64,000 nt of DNA from an uncultured Roseobacter sp. (GCA_947488305.1 CANKZM010000004.1:191501-255500); one strand, 5' to 3'; shown: positions 1-9,662, numbered from the stretch's first letter. Notes: generated by a model from the letters alone, not told the origin. Program-made: numbers and translations.

Positions 1-1
1 T

Positions 2-1126
2 CCAACATGGCGCAGTTGTGCCTGCCCATCCTGTGGCAAGCCAGCGCAGCGCGAGACCGATACGATGGACACATTCGTAGACAGCTCATGGTATTTTGCG
101 CGCTTCACCGCACCTCGCGCCGAGACGCCAACAGTGATGGAAGATGCCAGCTACTGGATGAACGTGGACCAGTATATCGGCGGGATTGAGCACGCTATTC
201 TCCACTTGCTCTATTCGCGGTTTTTTGCCCGCGCCATGCACATTTGCGGACATTTGCCAGCCTCGGCGTCTGAACCTTTTGATGCGCTCTTCACACAAGG
301 CATGGTCACGCATGAAATTTACATGACGCGTGACGAGAATGACCGCCCTGTCTATCATTTACCCGAAGACATCCACTGGACCGAATCCGGCGCACGGCTT
401 GGCGCGGATGGTCCACTGGTCGAGGTTATCCCCTCGGCGAAGATGTCCAAATCCAAGAAGAACGTCGTTGACCCGGTCAACATCATTTCCGCCTTTGGCG
501 CCGACACGGCGCGTTGGTTCGTGCTGAGCGACAGCCCACCCGAGCGAGATGTGGAATGGACGGCATCGGGCGCGGAGGCCGCATTCAAGCACTTGTCCCG
601 AGTATGGGCGCTCAGCGAGAAAATCGCGGAGATGTCAGGCGACGGGCAAGGTGACGATGATTTACTGCGCGCAATGCATGCCTGCATTCGGGACGTGACC
701 TTGGGTGTGGAATCCTTTGGGTTCAATGCAGCGATTGCCAAGCTTTACGCTTTCACCGCAACATTGCAGAAGTCCAAAGCAGGGGCATCTGCCCAGAAGC
801 AGGCCATCCTGACGCTTGCAAAGCTCATGTCACCTATGACTCCGCATTTGTCCGAAGATATCTGGGCCCGGCATGGTCAAGAGGGCCTGATTACAACGGC
901 ACCCTGGCCACAGGCAGATGAGGCCATGCTGGTGTCCGACACTGTCACAATGCCAATTCAAGTCAATGGAAAACGTCGAGCCGAAATCAACGTTCCCGTC
1001 GACATGAGTAAAGACGAGGTCGAAAAGATCGCACTTGCTGATCCTGCCGTGATAAGAACACTGGATGGAGCGTCGCCCAAAAAAGTCATCGTTGTGCCGG
1101 GACGGATTGTGAATGTCGTTGTTTGA
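2..1126 (+). CDS. leuS: Leucyl-tRNA synthetase, C-terminal part (5' end outside window)
   Basis: Class I aminoacyl-tRNA synthetase that charges tRNA-Leu in the cytoplasm. The frame is open from base 2, and the 374 residues present are under half of a normal LeuRS of about 850. The fragment begins in the zinc-ribbon-like segment [18 protein letters not shown], continues with FVDSSWYF, and carries the catalytic KMSKS loop as AKMSKSKKN (A codon at 437). The anticodon-binding helical domain and the C-terminal domain follow. The stop overlaps the start of lptE by 14 bases, the first link of a leuS-lptE-holA operon seen in many alphaproteobacteria. The identification is secure; only the 5' end is missing. 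Confidence 0.97.
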   Translation, partial: PTWRSCACPSCGKPAQRETDTMDTFVDSSWYFARFTAPRAETPTVMEDASYWMNVDQYIGGIEHAILHLLYSRFFARAMHICGHLPASASEPFDALFTQGMVTHEIYMTRDENDRPVYHLPEDIHWTESGARLGADGPLVEVIPSAKMSKSKKNVVDPVNIISAFGADTARWFVLSDSPPERDVEWTASGAEAAFKHLSRVWALSEKIAEMSGDGQGDDDLLRAMHACIRDVTLGVESFGFNAAIAKLYAFTATLQKSKAGASAQKQAILTLAKLMSPMTPHLSEDIWARHGQEGLITTAPWPQADEAMLVSDTVTMPIQVNGKRRAEINVPVDMSKDEVEKIALADPAVIRTLDGASPKKVIVVPGRIVNVVV

Positions 1127-1592
1127 CCGCCGCGCCTTGCTTTGTCTGCCGCTGGCCCTCGCGGCCTGCGGGTTTCAGCCGGTCTACGGGACTGGTGGTA
1201 CTGGCACCGTGCTGCAAAACAGTATCGAAGTGTCCGAGCCGGACGATGTTGACGGATATTTGTTATCGCGCAGATTGGAAGAACGCCTGGGACGCGCCAC
1301 TATGCCCACGTACCGCCTCACCATCAACGTCGACACCAAGCGTGAGGCCTTGGCGGTGAATACGGACAGCAACACCAACCGGTTCAACCTGATCGGGGAA
1401 GCCAAATACGTGCTGGTCGACACGGCCACGGGCCGGATCCTGACCTCCGGTGAGGTAGATAATTTCACGGGATCTTCCGCGACAGGCACCACTGTTGCCA
1501 CGCTCGCGGCCGAACGGGACGCCCGCGAACGATTGATGACCCTGTTGGCCGATCAAATCGTGACCCGTTTGCTCAGCACCGATCTGACATGA
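1113..1592 (+). CDS. lptE: LPS assembly lipoprotein LptE
   Basis: Outer-membrane lipoprotein that plugs and supports the LptD barrel during LPS export. The 159-residue product starts with a lipoprotein signal peptide: basic residues RR at 6-7, a hydrophobic stretch, then the lipobox LAAC with the acylated cysteine at 19, followed by GFQPVYG, a sequence typical of alphaproteobacterial LptE. The rest is a short alpha/beta domain of the expected size. It overlaps leuS by 14 bases and holA by 4 (ATGA), so translation is probably coupled. The family is weakly conserved in sequence, so lipobox, size and its place between leuS and holA carry the call. Confidence 0.9.
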   Translation: MSLFDRRALLCLPLALAACGFQPVYGTGGTGTVLQNSIEVSEPDDVDGYLLSRRLEERLGRATMPTYRLTINVDTKREALAVNTDSNTNRFNLIGEAKYVLVDTATGRILTSGEVDNFTGSSATGTTVATLAAERDARERLMTLLADQIVTRLLSTDLT

Positions 1593-2590
1593 AACTGTCG
1601 ACCCGGGACGCAAACAGCTATTTTGCGAAACCTGATGCCAGCAGAACCGGGTTGCTGATTTATGGCAGCGATGCCATGCGTGTCGCCCTCAAACGCCAGC
1701 AAGCCCTGGCTGCATTGCTTGGTGAAGGTGCAGAAGAAGAAATGCGCTTGTCGCGATTGAACGGTAATGACCTTCGAAAAGAACCGGCCCTTTTGCTCGA
1801 TGCGGTCAAGGCGGTTGGTTTCTTTCCAGGGCCGCGAGCTGTCTTTGTTCAGGAAGCAAATGAGAACGCAGCGCCGGCTATTCTCGCCGCATTAGAAGAC
1901 TGGGCACCGGGTGATGCGCAGATCATCGTTACAGCCGGTGCGTTGAAGCCAACATCCAAGCTGCGCAAAGCTTTTGAGGGACATGCCAACGCCTACGCAG
2001 CAGCGATATATGACAATCCGCCTACGCGCGAAGAGATCGAATCGACCTTGCGGGATGCGGGTCTGACTCTGCCATCCAGTGATGTGATGGCCGCTTTGAA
2101 CGACCTGGCGCAAGCGATTGATCCCGGTGACTTTCGGCAAACGGTCGAAAAGCTCTCCCTTTACAAACTCAACGACCCAACGCCGATCACTGTGGACGAT
2201 GTCGTAGCCTGTGCGCCGACATCAACAGAAGCAGCGGTAGACGATGTTCTGATGGTCGTGGCCGAGGCCAAACCTCACGAGATTGGACCCATGATGCAGA
2301 AACTGGTGGCTCAGGGCGCCAATCCGGTCACTCTTTGCATTGGAGCCATGCGCCATTTTCGCGCGTTGCATCGCGCCGCTTGCGACACTTCAGGGAGACC
2401 AACCATCTTTGGCCCTTACCGTGACCGGATGTTGGCCCAGTCCCGCAAGTGGGGGGCGCCGAAACTGGAAACTGCAATCGGCCTGCTTACCGATACGGAT
2501 CTAAAACTGCGTTCTGCCGGGCAAAATGCGCCCGGCATGGCTTTGGTTGAAAGAACGCTTATCCGGCTTGCCATGCTTGCGCGCGACTAG
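1589..2590 (+). CDS. holA: DNA polymerase III subunit delta
   Basis: Clamp-loader delta subunit, which opens the beta sliding clamp at the replication fork. At 333 residues it has the usual length. The N-terminal part contains LLIYGSDAMRVALKRQQAL, matching the start of the delta ATPase-like domain; like other delta subunits it has no real Walker A. The C-terminal helical collar includes NPVTLCIGAMRHFRALHRA. The start overlaps the lptE stop by 4 bases. The stop is shared tail to tail with the GFA-family gene on the other strand, the two stop codons overlapping within CTAG at 2587-2590. Confidence 0.93.
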   Translation: MKLSTRDANSYFAKPDASRTGLLIYGSDAMRVALKRQQALAALLGEGAEEEMRLSRLNGNDLRKEPALLLDAVKAVGFFPGPRAVFVQEANENAAPAILAALEDWAPGDAQIIVTAGALKPTSKLRKAFEGHANAYAAAIYDNPPTREEIESTLRDAGLTLPSSDVMAALNDLAQAIDPGDFRQTVEKLSLYKLNDPTPITVDDVVACAPTSTEAAVDDVLMVVAEAKPHEIGPMMQKLVAQGANPVTLCIGAMRHFRALHRAACDTSGRPTIFGPYRDRMLAQSRKWGAPKLETAIGLLTDTDLKLRSAGQNAPGMALVERTLIRLAMLARD

Positions 2591-3012
2591 AGACTGGCAA
2601 ACATCGCTTCTACTTCGGCCTTCGTCATTTTCTTGGTGTCCTGCGCAAAGCTGTAACCGTCCGGCTTGCTGTCGATGTAGATTTCTTCGGTAAGCACGAT
2701 ACCGGATGTGTCTTCCAGCGTCCCCATCCCAAGATGATAGGTGCCCTGATAGGGCCCTTCCGCCGTGACCCGGTACCACAAATTGCTGCCGCAGGTGCCG
2801 CAAAAGGACCGTTCCGCCCAGGGTGATGATGCGTAGGTCTTCACATTCTCCTCGCCATTGATCACCAGCCCATCTGTAGGAACCTCGATGCCAAGGTACA
2901 CACCACCCGTCCATGTCCTGCACATCTCACAGTGACATGCGCCAGTCTTTTCGACCTTCGTTGTGATTTCGAATGATACGGCCTTGCAGAGGCAGCTTCC
3001 TTTTCGTGACAT
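2587..3012 (-). CDS. GFA/CENP-V family zinc protein
   Basis: Protein of the glutathione-dependent formaldehyde-activating (GFA, Mss4-like) fold. From the ATG at 3012 it has 141 residues with zinc ligands in family order: C7-x-C9, then C26-x-C28-x2-C31, then C71-x2-C74. I chose this ATG because GGGAG lies 8 bases upstream and the protein then begins MSRKGSCLCKAV as family members do; an ATG at 3042 is also in frame. Most family members have no proven role in formaldehyde chemistry, so the substrate is unknown. The gene is single, convergent with holA and divergent from the GST gene. Confidence 0.85.
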   Translation of the reverse strand: MSRKGSCLCKAVSFEITTKVEKTGACHCEMCRTWTGGVYLGIEVPTDGLVINGEENVKTYASSPWAERSFCGTCGSNLWYRVTAEGPYQGTYHLGMGTLEDTSGIVLTEEIYIDSKPDGYSFAQDTKKMTKAEVEAMFASL

Positions 3013-3143
3013 TCTGAGCACTCCCAATTTCATGTACGGCAATTACAATACTTATAGCGTACAGCAGTGACAGTTTTTGTCAGTAGTTGCTTGCCAACCG
3101 TGATCATGTGAAGCTCCAGCGAAACGAAAAACAAGAGAGACAA

Positions 3144-3731
3144 ATGAGTTATAAAGTTATCGGCGCAACGAAATCACGGGCTCTTCGCGTCATGTGGATG
3201 TTGGAAGAGTTGGGAGAAAGCTACGAGCATATCCCCGCGGTGCCACGTTCGGATGAGACCCGCAGCTATAACCCCTTGGGAAAAATCCCGGCGCTGGTAG
3301 ATGGCGACGAGGTGCTGACGGACTCAATGGCCATCCTCACCTATCTGGGCGACAAACACGGAAAGCTGACCGCGCCCGCCGGAAGTGTCGCGCGGGCCCG
3401 GCAGGATGCAATGACGTTCTGGTTGATAGATGAGTTTGACGCGATCCTCTGGGCGGCGGCGAAACACAGTTTCGTGCTGCCAGAAGAACTCCGCGTCCCT
3501 TCAGTGAAAGACACGTTGAAGGCCGAGTTTTCGGCATCTGCTGCAAAACTGACAGAGTGGGTCGACGCGCCGTTCCTGATGGGGGAGAACATCACAATTC
3601 CCGATATTCTGGCCTGCCATTGCCTGAATTGGGCGGTTGGAGCCAAATTCCCCCGCGTCGATGACAAGCTTTTTGCCTATGCCAAGAACTTGCGAGAACG
3701 CCCCGCGTTTCAAGCAGCTTCGTCGAGATAG
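3144..3731 (+). CDS. Glutathione S-transferase family protein
   Basis: A 195-residue soluble GST. The N-terminal thioredoxin-like domain contains SRALRVMWMLEELG and the cis-proline glutathione-site segment NPLGKIPAL followed by LTDSMAILTYL; the C-terminal half is the all-helical domain. The ATG at 3144 is preceded by AAGAGAGA and removes a non-conserved 19-residue N-terminal extension, so I prefer it to the in-frame start at 3087. The 3' end overlaps the convergent flavoprotein gene by 22 bases. The substrate cannot be told from sequence. Closeness to the GFA gene hints at glutathione chemistry but they are not co-directional. Confidence 0.9.
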   Translation: MSYKVIGATKSRALRVMWMLEELGESYEHIPAVPRSDETRSYNPLGKIPALVDGDEVLTDSMAILTYLGDKHGKLTAPAGSVARARQDAMTFWLIDEFDAILWAAAKHSFVLPEELRVPSVKDTLKAEFSASAAKLTEWVDAPFLMGENITIPDILACHCLNWAVGAKFPRVDDKLFAYAKNLRERPAFQAASSR

Positions 3732-4885
3732 GTTACAGCGGCTTTACCCGCCCAGCGACCTGTCGCCAGACAGGCGGTGATAAGGTAGCCGCCGGTCGGC
3801 GCTTCCCAGTCGATCATCTCACCAGCGCAAAAAACCCCTAACTGAGACTTGAGCATTAGGTCGGGAGTCATCGCGCTGACCCGGATACCGCCAGCAGTGG
3901 AAATAGCCTCGTCTATCGGACGCAGACCCGAATAGAGCACCGGAAGTTTTTTGACCTGCTGCACCCAGTCAGCACGATCAAGTTTTTGTCCCGCCGTCAT
4001 TTCGAAGAACAAGGCAACTTTGGCCGCGGGCAGGCGCAAAGTATTTCGAAGCCAATGGGCGAGCCGTAGCTTGCCAGGCTTTTGCGCCAGCGTGGCGCTC
4101 AGCTTTTCCGCGTCATGATCCGGGACAAGATCGACAAACAAGGGGACACCCTGCCGCAACGCGGGCGTCAACGCATAAAGACCCCCCCCCTCCAGTCCGT
4201 TCGCTGATAAACTGGCCTCGCCCCGAGAGGTCAAAGATCCCGCTTGCCATCTCACCGCCTTTAGAGCCGTGCCAAAATAGGGAGCCATGTGGTCCGTCCA
4301 GGCAACTGAGACTGCTGCGTTTGAGGGCAGAAAGGGTGTGAGATCACCATCAAAATGCTGCGTCCACAGGCCATCAGACCCCAGCCGCGCCCAGCTTGCA
4401 CCACCAAGTGCCAGAACGGTCACATCGGATTTGATGAATTGAGCGCCCGCTGGCGTCTCAAATCGCGCTAAACCATCTTGCCACCCTTTCCAAAGCCACC
4501 GGGTGTGCCGCTCAACACTCAATTCGTCCAGTCTCGCAAGCCATGCCCGCAGCAACGGAGACGCCTTCATAGATCGCGGAAAGACCCGACCGGTAGAGCC
4601 TATGAACACCTCCTGTCCAAGATCCTTTGCCCACGTCTGCACTGCTTGCGCATCAAACGCCCGCAGTATGGGTTCCAGCGCCTCGGAGGCTTCAAAATAC
4701 TGTTGAACCAACTGATCCGTTGGTTCGTCTTTGGTCAGGTTCAGACCCGATTTTCCGGCCATCAGGAACTTGCGTCCAAAGGAGGGTTTCGCGTCACAGA
4801 TCGTGACCTTCAGACCCGCTTCGGCGATCGTTTCGGCGGCCATTAATCCGGCCGGGCCTGCGCCAATGACCAGCGCCGTTTTCAC
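3710..4885 (-). CDS. NAD(P)/FAD-dependent oxidoreductase, HI0933/BaiN-like (TIGR03862 type)
   Basis: A 391-residue flavoprotein of the HI0933/YhiN family, whose reaction is unknown in most bacteria. The N-terminal FAD-binding Rossmann motif is VIGAGPAGLMAAE (residues 6-18), followed by the family segment FGRKFLMAGKSGLNLT, and a C-terminal FAD contact APTGGYLITACLATGRWAG. Its ATG overlaps the stop of the upstream mechanosensitive channel gene by 4 bases, so the two are probably co-transcribed from the channel promoter. Length and motifs are complete. Confidence 0.88.
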   Translation of the reverse strand: MKTALVIGAGPAGLMAAETIAEAGLKVTICDAKPSFGRKFLMAGKSGLNLTKDEPTDQLVQQYFEASEALEPILRAFDAQAVQTWAKDLGQEVFIGSTGRVFPRSMKASPLLRAWLARLDELSVERHTRWLWKGWQDGLARFETPAGAQFIKSDVTVLALGGASWARLGSDGLWTQHFDGDLTPFLPSNAAVSVAWTDHMAPYFGTALKAVRWQAGSLTSRGEASLSANGLEGGGLYALTPALRQGVPLFVDLVPDHDAEKLSATLAQKPGKLRLAHWLRNTLRLPAAKVALFFEMTAGQKLDRADWVQQVKKLPVLYSGLRPIDEAISTAGGIRVSAMTPDLMLKSQLGVFCAGEMIDWEAPTGGYLITACLATGRWAGKAAVTYLDEAA

Positions 4886-6216
4886 GCGTCTGCCTGCGGC
4901 AGCCCCCCTTTCAACTCCACTACCCGCTGCGGGTAAGGAATCTCGATGTCATTTTCCTTGAGCGCGTTCCAGATTAGGAACAACACATCGGAGGTGTATT
5001 TGTTGGGTCCGTCATCCAACCCCTCAACCCAGAACTCAACCGCGAAATCGATGCCGCTATCGCCAAAGCCGCGCAACTCGCAGTCGGGGGGATAGGGCTC
5101 TTCCAATACGCCGGGATGAGTCGCAACCGCTGCTTCGATAATGGCTGGGACCTTGTTGATATCCGTGTCATAACTCACCGAGAATGGCGCCTCATACCGG
5201 TTCACTGATCCCGCGTCTGAGTAATTCACCACGCGGGTCGTGATGAAGTCCTCGTTGGGTACAACAATCCATCGACCATCAAAGGTTTCCAGCACCGCCG
5301 CACGCGCAGTCATCTTGACGATCTGGCCGGACTCGCCGCCATCCAGCTCGACATAGTCGCCGACAGTTGCCTGCCCTTCAATCAGCAAGATCACACCTGA
5401 AATGAAGTTGGAGGCGATCTTTTGCAGACCAAAGCCGAGGCCAACACCGATGGCGCCGCCGATGACAGCCAGCGCGCTGAGGTTGATGCCCATGATGTTG
5501 AGCAAAAGCAGGAAGGCGACACCAAAGATCGAAAACTCCACCACTTTGGCCACAAGTTGCCGGATCGACGGGCGCATCTCTTTTTGCTGTTCGATGAATT
5601 GCGCGCTCTGGCGGTTTGACCAGCCCCCCAGCCAGAACAGGAATCCGCCAGCGATAACCCCACGCACAAGGCTCATCACCGAGAAGCTGATGTTGCCTAA
5701 TTGGACGGTCATTTCGTTCAGCTTCGCGGTGACAGCGTCCAACAGACCAAGCGCGTAAATCGCAGCGATGGGGATCAGCACATACCGTCCCAATAGCTTC
5801 AGCAGCGGGTCCTTGATGATTTCATGCACCAACGTGCGGACTGCCAGAAACAGAAAAACACGTTTTCCGAAAGCGATCACCGCACCACTGTCAAAGAGGG
5901 ATCTGACAACCGTTTCACCTATGGCTGTGAACAAATAGGCCAACAGCGGCAACAAGAGCGGCAGATAGATCAGGGCCGTACGGCGGCCGCGCGCAAAAGC
6001 GTTGTCGGCATCCTCAGGTGGAGTCAGTAGCTGGGTCAGAGAACCGCGAAGCCGTCGCCCGACGAGCAATGACAAGACATATGCCGCCACCAGCAAAGCA
6101 AATTGGGACCAGGCCGCTGGGCTTAACGCCCAGGATTGTACAATTTCCCATACCTGCAATCCGTATTCGGCCGCGTCTTGTACGATTTCAGGCTGCTCCG
6201 ATAGCTCGAACTCCAC
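4882..6216 (-). CDS. Mechanosensitive ion channel of the MscS family
   Basis: Inner-membrane channel that would release solutes on hypo-osmotic shock. The 444-residue protein has several hydrophobic segments in the first 230 residues, then the pore helix and beta domain of MscS: GGAIGVGLGFGLQKIASNF followed by GQATVGDYVEL and a cytoplasmic domain ending near 430. The start codon is GTG at 6216, supported by AGGAG six bases upstream. It is longer than E. coli MscS (about 286 residues) because of extra N-terminal membrane helices, as in the YbdG/YnaI groups. It is first in an operon with the flavoprotein gene and divergent from the HNH gene. Confidence 0.92.
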   Translation of the reverse strand: MEFELSEQPEIVQDAAEYGLQVWEIVQSWALSPAAWSQFALLVAAYVLSLLVGRRLRGSLTQLLTPPEDADNAFARGRRTALIYLPLLLPLLAYLFTAIGETVVRSLFDSGAVIAFGKRVFLFLAVRTLVHEIIKDPLLKLLGRYVLIPIAAIYALGLLDAVTAKLNEMTVQLGNISFSVMSLVRGVIAGGFLFWLGGWSNRQSAQFIEQQKEMRPSIRQLVAKVVEFSIFGVAFLLLLNIMGINLSALAVIGGAIGVGLGFGLQKIASNFISGVILLIEGQATVGDYVELDGGESGQIVKMTARAAVLETFDGRWIVVPNEDFITTRVVNYSDAGSVNRYEAPFSVSYDTDINKVPAIIEAAVATHPGVLEEPYPPDCELRGFGDSGIDFAVEFWVEGLDDGPNKYTSDVLFLIWNALKENDIEIPYPQRVVELKGGLPQADA

Positions 6217-6288
6217 TGCCCGCTCCTCTTTCCCAAACCAGTTACCCGACTAAGTTCTTGCCTGCAGCACAGCTACAGGGCAAGCCAA

Positions 6289-6588
6289 ATGTCAGACCCG
6301 ATCTGCCCGCTTTGCGGGCGTCCCATTCCGCGGGACGTAAAACAAAGCCTGCATCACCTGATCCCAAAACTGAAGGGAGGCAAAGGTGGCCCGACGGTAT
6401 TACTCCATCACATATGCCACCGTGAAATCCATGCCTCCCTGACCGAGGCTGAACTTGCCCGTGATTACAATACGGTAGACGCGCTTCGCGAGCATCCCAG
6501 GCTTGCAAAATTTATCAAATGGGTTGGCAAAAGACCACCGGGCTTCATGTCAAAAGTGCCTGGCGGCATGCGCAAACGAAAAAACTAG
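6289..6588 (+). CDS. Small HNH-endonuclease-fold protein
   Basis: A 99-residue protein with a compact HNH/zinc arrangement: CPLCGR at residues 6-11, HHLIPKLKGGKGG, then LLHHICHREIH. The C-terminal third is basic (KRPPGFMSK, MRKRKN). Stand-alone HNH proteins of this size and composition are frequent in alphaproteobacteria and have no settled function. No toxin, restriction or phage genes lie nearby, which argues against a selfish element. Its last 4 bases overlap the convergent crotonase gene. Confidence 0.75.
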   Translation: MSDPICPLCGRPIPRDVKQSLHHLIPKLKGGKGGPTVLLHHICHREIHASLTEAELARDYNTVDALREHPRLAKFIKWVGKRPPGFMSKVPGGMRKRKN

Positions 6589-7193
6589 CGGCACATTTCC
6601 TTGATTTTCTGCGCAACCTCTTCCGGCGCAGCAACAGTGGCGGCAACCAAATCCTTCGCGTCTGTCATAAGATCATTCGCGCCAACAACCCTGTCGATCA
6701 GGCCAATGTTCAAAGCCTGATCCGCATCGATTTTTTGAGCACCCATCAAAATCAGTTTGGCACGAGACGGACCCACGAGCGCTGCGAGCCGCCCCGGATC
6801 ACTGGGCTGCGGCAAAAATCCCAGTTTCATGACCGGATAAAAGAACTTTGCCTCGGGCACAGCAATGCGCAGATCGCAAGCAAGCGCCATCCCGAACGCT
6901 CCACCGGCCAAAGTGCCGTTCAAGGCCGCCAGCGTCATGCAAGGCAAGTCCGCGATGGCGGATGACAACTCTTCCCAAAGCGGAGAGGTCGCCAATCCTG
7001 CCCGCGCAGCGTCCAAATCCGCACCGGCGCTGAAAACCTTGCCTTCGCCAGTAAGAATGACAGCCCGTGCCGATTGCGCATCCCGCATGATGGAGACCAG
7101 CTCCCCCAGCATCTCTGCTGTCAAAGAGTTGGCCTTGTCGGGACGATTGAGCGTAACGGTCCAGACGCCGTCCGACCGCGAAAGCTCGATCAT
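6585..7193 (-). CDS. Crotonase-fold protein (enoyl-CoA hydratase/isomerase family) lacking both catalytic glutamates
   Basis: Crotonase superfamily member of 202 residues, shorter than the usual 250-260 because the C-terminal helical region is trimmed. The CoA/oxyanion-hole segments are present: SAGADL near 55-60 and the glycine pair GG at 97-98. The positions of the two crotonase glutamates are changed: GGAFGMALACD has Gly101 where the first Glu sits, and YPVMKLG has Val121 where the second sits. Hydratase activity is therefore unlikely; isomerase, thioesterase or a non-catalytic role is possible. It is translationally coupled (4-base overlap) to the SDR gene upstream. Confidence 0.85.
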   Translation of the reverse strand: MIELSRSDGVWTVTLNRPDKANSLTAEMLGELVSIMRDAQSARAVILTGEGKVFSAGADLDAARAGLATSPLWEELSSAIADLPCMTLAALNGTLAGGAFGMALACDLRIAVPEAKFFYPVMKLGFLPQPSDPGRLAALVGPSRAKLILMGAQKIDADQALNIGLIDRVVGANDLMTDAKDLVAATVAAPEEVAQKIKEMCR

Positions 7194-7948
7194 ATTAAGC
7201 CCACCTTGCGCCGAATGTCTTCATCCCGCAGGGAAATCTCCTGCCCGCACCATTCGTCAGCTGCGGCGTTGCACATCCACAAAAGAGCGCGCGCAGGCCA
7301 ATCCGCCGGGATGTGATCTTCCCAATCCAATTGACTGACAGGATTGATTCCGCTGGCCTTGATTTCGCGCTGCATTTGCGTGGCCACTGTTCCGGGCGAC
7401 AATCCCATCGCGCGGATACCGTTGGCAGACTCTTCTTTGTCTATACACCGGGTCAGCATATGCACGCCGGCCTTTGATGCACAATAATGGCTCCAGGCCT
7501 CAATCGGGTTATGTGCGGCCCCCGAACTGATTGTCAGAATGGAACCGCCGCCTCCTGCCCGCATCACCGGCAATGCGGCATGCACCCCGTTGAACACGCC
7601 CTTAAGGTTGATGTCGATCACATCACCCCAAGCGTCCGGATCCGACGCAGACAGATGCGAGATCGGCTCAATCACACCTGCGTTGCTGATCAGAACATCC
7701 AGCCCACCAAACGTATCCTGTGTGACCTCGACAGCCGTGGCCATGTCACTATACCGCGCCACGTTACAGGAAATAGCCAGCGCCTTTTCCCCGATCTCGC
7801 CTGCCAGATCAGCGATTTCGCGCTGCCCGCGCGCCAGCAGTGTGACATTGGCTCCGGCTGCGGCAAAAACCCGCGCAGCCTCGGCCCCGATGCCCCGGCT
7901 TGCGCCGGTAATCATCACAGTTTTTCCCGTCATATCCATTGTGCTCAC
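7190..7948 (-). CDS. Short-chain dehydrogenase/reductase
   Basis: Classical SDR of 252 residues. It shows the nucleotide motif TGASRGIG (14-21), NAG (89-91), the catalytic serine region ISSGAAH (140-146) and YxxxK as Y155CASK159. It should catalyse an NAD(P)-dependent alcohol/ketone interconversion; substrate unknown. It is the first gene of a two-gene operon with the crotonase-like protein, which suggests a shared acyl-CoA or hydroxy-acid substrate, though this is inference. It is divergent from the DUF2125 gene across about 120 bases. Confidence 0.9.
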   Translation of the reverse strand: MSTMDMTGKTVMITGASRGIGAEAARVFAAAGANVTLLARGQREIADLAGEIGEKALAISCNVARYSDMATAVEVTQDTFGGLDVLISNAGVIEPISHLSASDPDAWGDVIDINLKGVFNGVHAALPVMRAGGGGSILTISSGAAHNPIEAWSHYCASKAGVHMLTRCIDKEESANGIRAMGLSPGTVATQMQREIKASGINPVSQLDWEDHIPADWPARALLWMCNAAADEWCGQEISLRDEDIRRKVGLI

Positions 7949-8070
7949 CCTTTCGGATCATTTCGCCCAAGTGGTAGCCTTGCCCGTCAACAGCGTCCAG
8001 TCAAACCCCTCTTGACCATCCCGCACCCATGGCAGACGATGCGCGCTCAATCGCTTACAAGGAACGCTTC

Positions 8071-9579
8071 ATGTCCCGTTACTCTCCGCTTTGCATGGCT
8101 ACATCAGCCTTGGTTTTCCTGGCACCCGCCGCTTGGGCAGAGATAACAGCAGACGATGTCTGGTCCGATTGGCGAACCTATATCAAGAGCTTTGGCTACT
8201 CGGTTCAGGGACAGGAACAGCGCGCGGGCGATCAACTCATCATTTCAGGTGTGAAAATGGACATGGTGACCGATGACGTCGCCGGGGCCTCCATCACAAT
8301 GGATCGGATCGTCATGACAGAACAGTCGGACGGTACAGTTTCGATTGACCTGCCCACCATCATGCCAATGACGTTCACCTCCCCCGATCCGCAAGGTGGA
8401 ACCACCCGTATCTCGATGGACTATCGTCAAACGAACCTTGAAATACTGGCGTCAGGGTCGGCAGATGCGTTACGCTACGCCTACACTGCGGATGGCATTA
8501 CGCTTGAAACAACTGGCTTTGAAGTCAACGGAGAAGTTCTGCCGCCCGAACAGAACGCAATTGAGGTTTCTTTTCAGGATCTGTCAGGCACATCATCATC
8601 GACCAGAGGTGAAACCTACGCTTATGCGCAAGACCTCGATGTCGCGAGCCTGCGCTATTCCATCAGTACAGTCGATCCGGCAACGCAGAGCAGATCCGTT
8701 ATTGCGGGCCAGATGCAGGAACTTGGTTTCGAAGGGCAAACCGAGCTGCCTTTCGAAGCAGGTGAGCCCGGCGACATGAATGCGATGCTCGATTATGGTC
8801 TGACCGCTGAAGGCACTTTTGACTACGCCGCGAACGCTTCCACTATCGAAATCTCATCGGTGGTAGAGACATCGGAAGTGGCGTTGATATCCGGCCCGGG
8901 AAGCCTTGGCGTGTCCATGGGTGAAAACGGCTTGGAATACGATGCGCGCCAAACGGAGACACAGATGGAGGTCAGCGGGTCACGTGTCCCGATCCCATTG
9001 AGCTTTGCGATCAACGAATCTGCGTTCAATCTCCTGTTGCCATTGCGAAAGTCGGACACGCCGGAGGATTTCGCTCTGGGTCTTTCGCTTGACGGCTTTT
9101 CAATGTCGGACGCGCTTTGGGGTCTGTTTGATCCGGCCGCACAATTGCCGCGCGATCCTGCGACGATCGCAGTTGATCTGGCTGGGAAAGCAAAACTCCT
9201 GTTCGATTTTCTTGATCCAACGGAGGCGATTGATCTGGCACCCGGAAAAGCACCTGCAGAGATCGAGAATGTCGACATCCGGCAACTCCTTGTTACCGCA
9301 GTCGGGGCAAAACTCACGGGTACCGGAGCTTTCGCCTTTGAAAACCCAGAAGTGGGGCCGCCGAAACCGCAGGGCGCCGTTGATCTGACGCTGACAGGTG
9401 GGAATGCATTGATCGACAAGCTGATTGCAGCCGGGCTTTTGCCCGAAGAACAAGCCATGGGCGCACGTATGATGATGGGGCTCCTGGCTGTTCCGGGCCA
9501 AACTCCCGACACGTTGAACTCCAGGATCGAGATCAACGCGCAAGGTCATGTTCTGGCAAACGGTCAGCGCATTCAGTAG
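8071..9579 (+). CDS. Exported DUF2125-family protein
   Basis: A 502-residue periplasmic protein of a family common in Rhodobacteraceae. The ATG at 8071 has AAGGAA upstream at good spacing and gives a signal peptide ending in PAAWA before EITADDVWSDW; an in-frame ATG at 8029 would bury the signal. The mature part is beta-rich and low in cysteine, with repeated patterns of the AsmA/YdgA-like kind, such as MTFTSPDPQG and LTLTGGNALIDKLIAAG. The function is not known; an envelope or lipid-related role is only a guess from the fold-like pattern. It precedes pmbA by 83 bases. Confidence 0.82.
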   Translation: MSRYSPLCMATSALVFLAPAAWAEITADDVWSDWRTYIKSFGYSVQGQEQRAGDQLIISGVKMDMVTDDVAGASITMDRIVMTEQSDGTVSIDLPTIMPMTFTSPDPQGGTTRISMDYRQTNLEILASGSADALRYAYTADGITLETTGFEVNGEVLPPEQNAIEVSFQDLSGTSSSTRGETYAYAQDLDVASLRYSISTVDPATQSRSVIAGQMQELGFEGQTELPFEAGEPGDMNAMLDYGLTAEGTFDYAANASTIEISSVVETSEVALISGPGSLGVSMGENGLEYDARQTETQMEVSGSRVPIPLSFAINESAFNLLLPLRKSDTPEDFALGLSLDGFSMSDALWGLFDPAAQLPRDPATIAVDLAGKAKLLFDFLDPTEAIDLAPGKAPAEIENVDIRQLLVTAVGAKLTGTGAFAFENPEVGPPKPQGAVDLTLTGGNALIDKLIAAGLLPEEQAMGARMMMGLLAVPGQTPDTLNSRIEINAQGHVLANGQRIQ

Positions 9580-9662
9580 TCGAAGATTTGCGTTTTTGGG
9601 GCCAACCCTTGCAGAGGCGGGCTGGCCCGGCTACCTGATGCGCACGTTTACGGAGCCGTACG

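Noticed and set aside
6289-6588. HNH gene as a homing or restriction element
   Set aside because: No intron, methylase or phage genes are nearby, and such small HNH proteins are common single genes in the class.
9598-9628. Ten-base stem with one mismatch after the DUF2125 gene
   Set aside because: No T-run on either side in the right place; not supported as a terminator.
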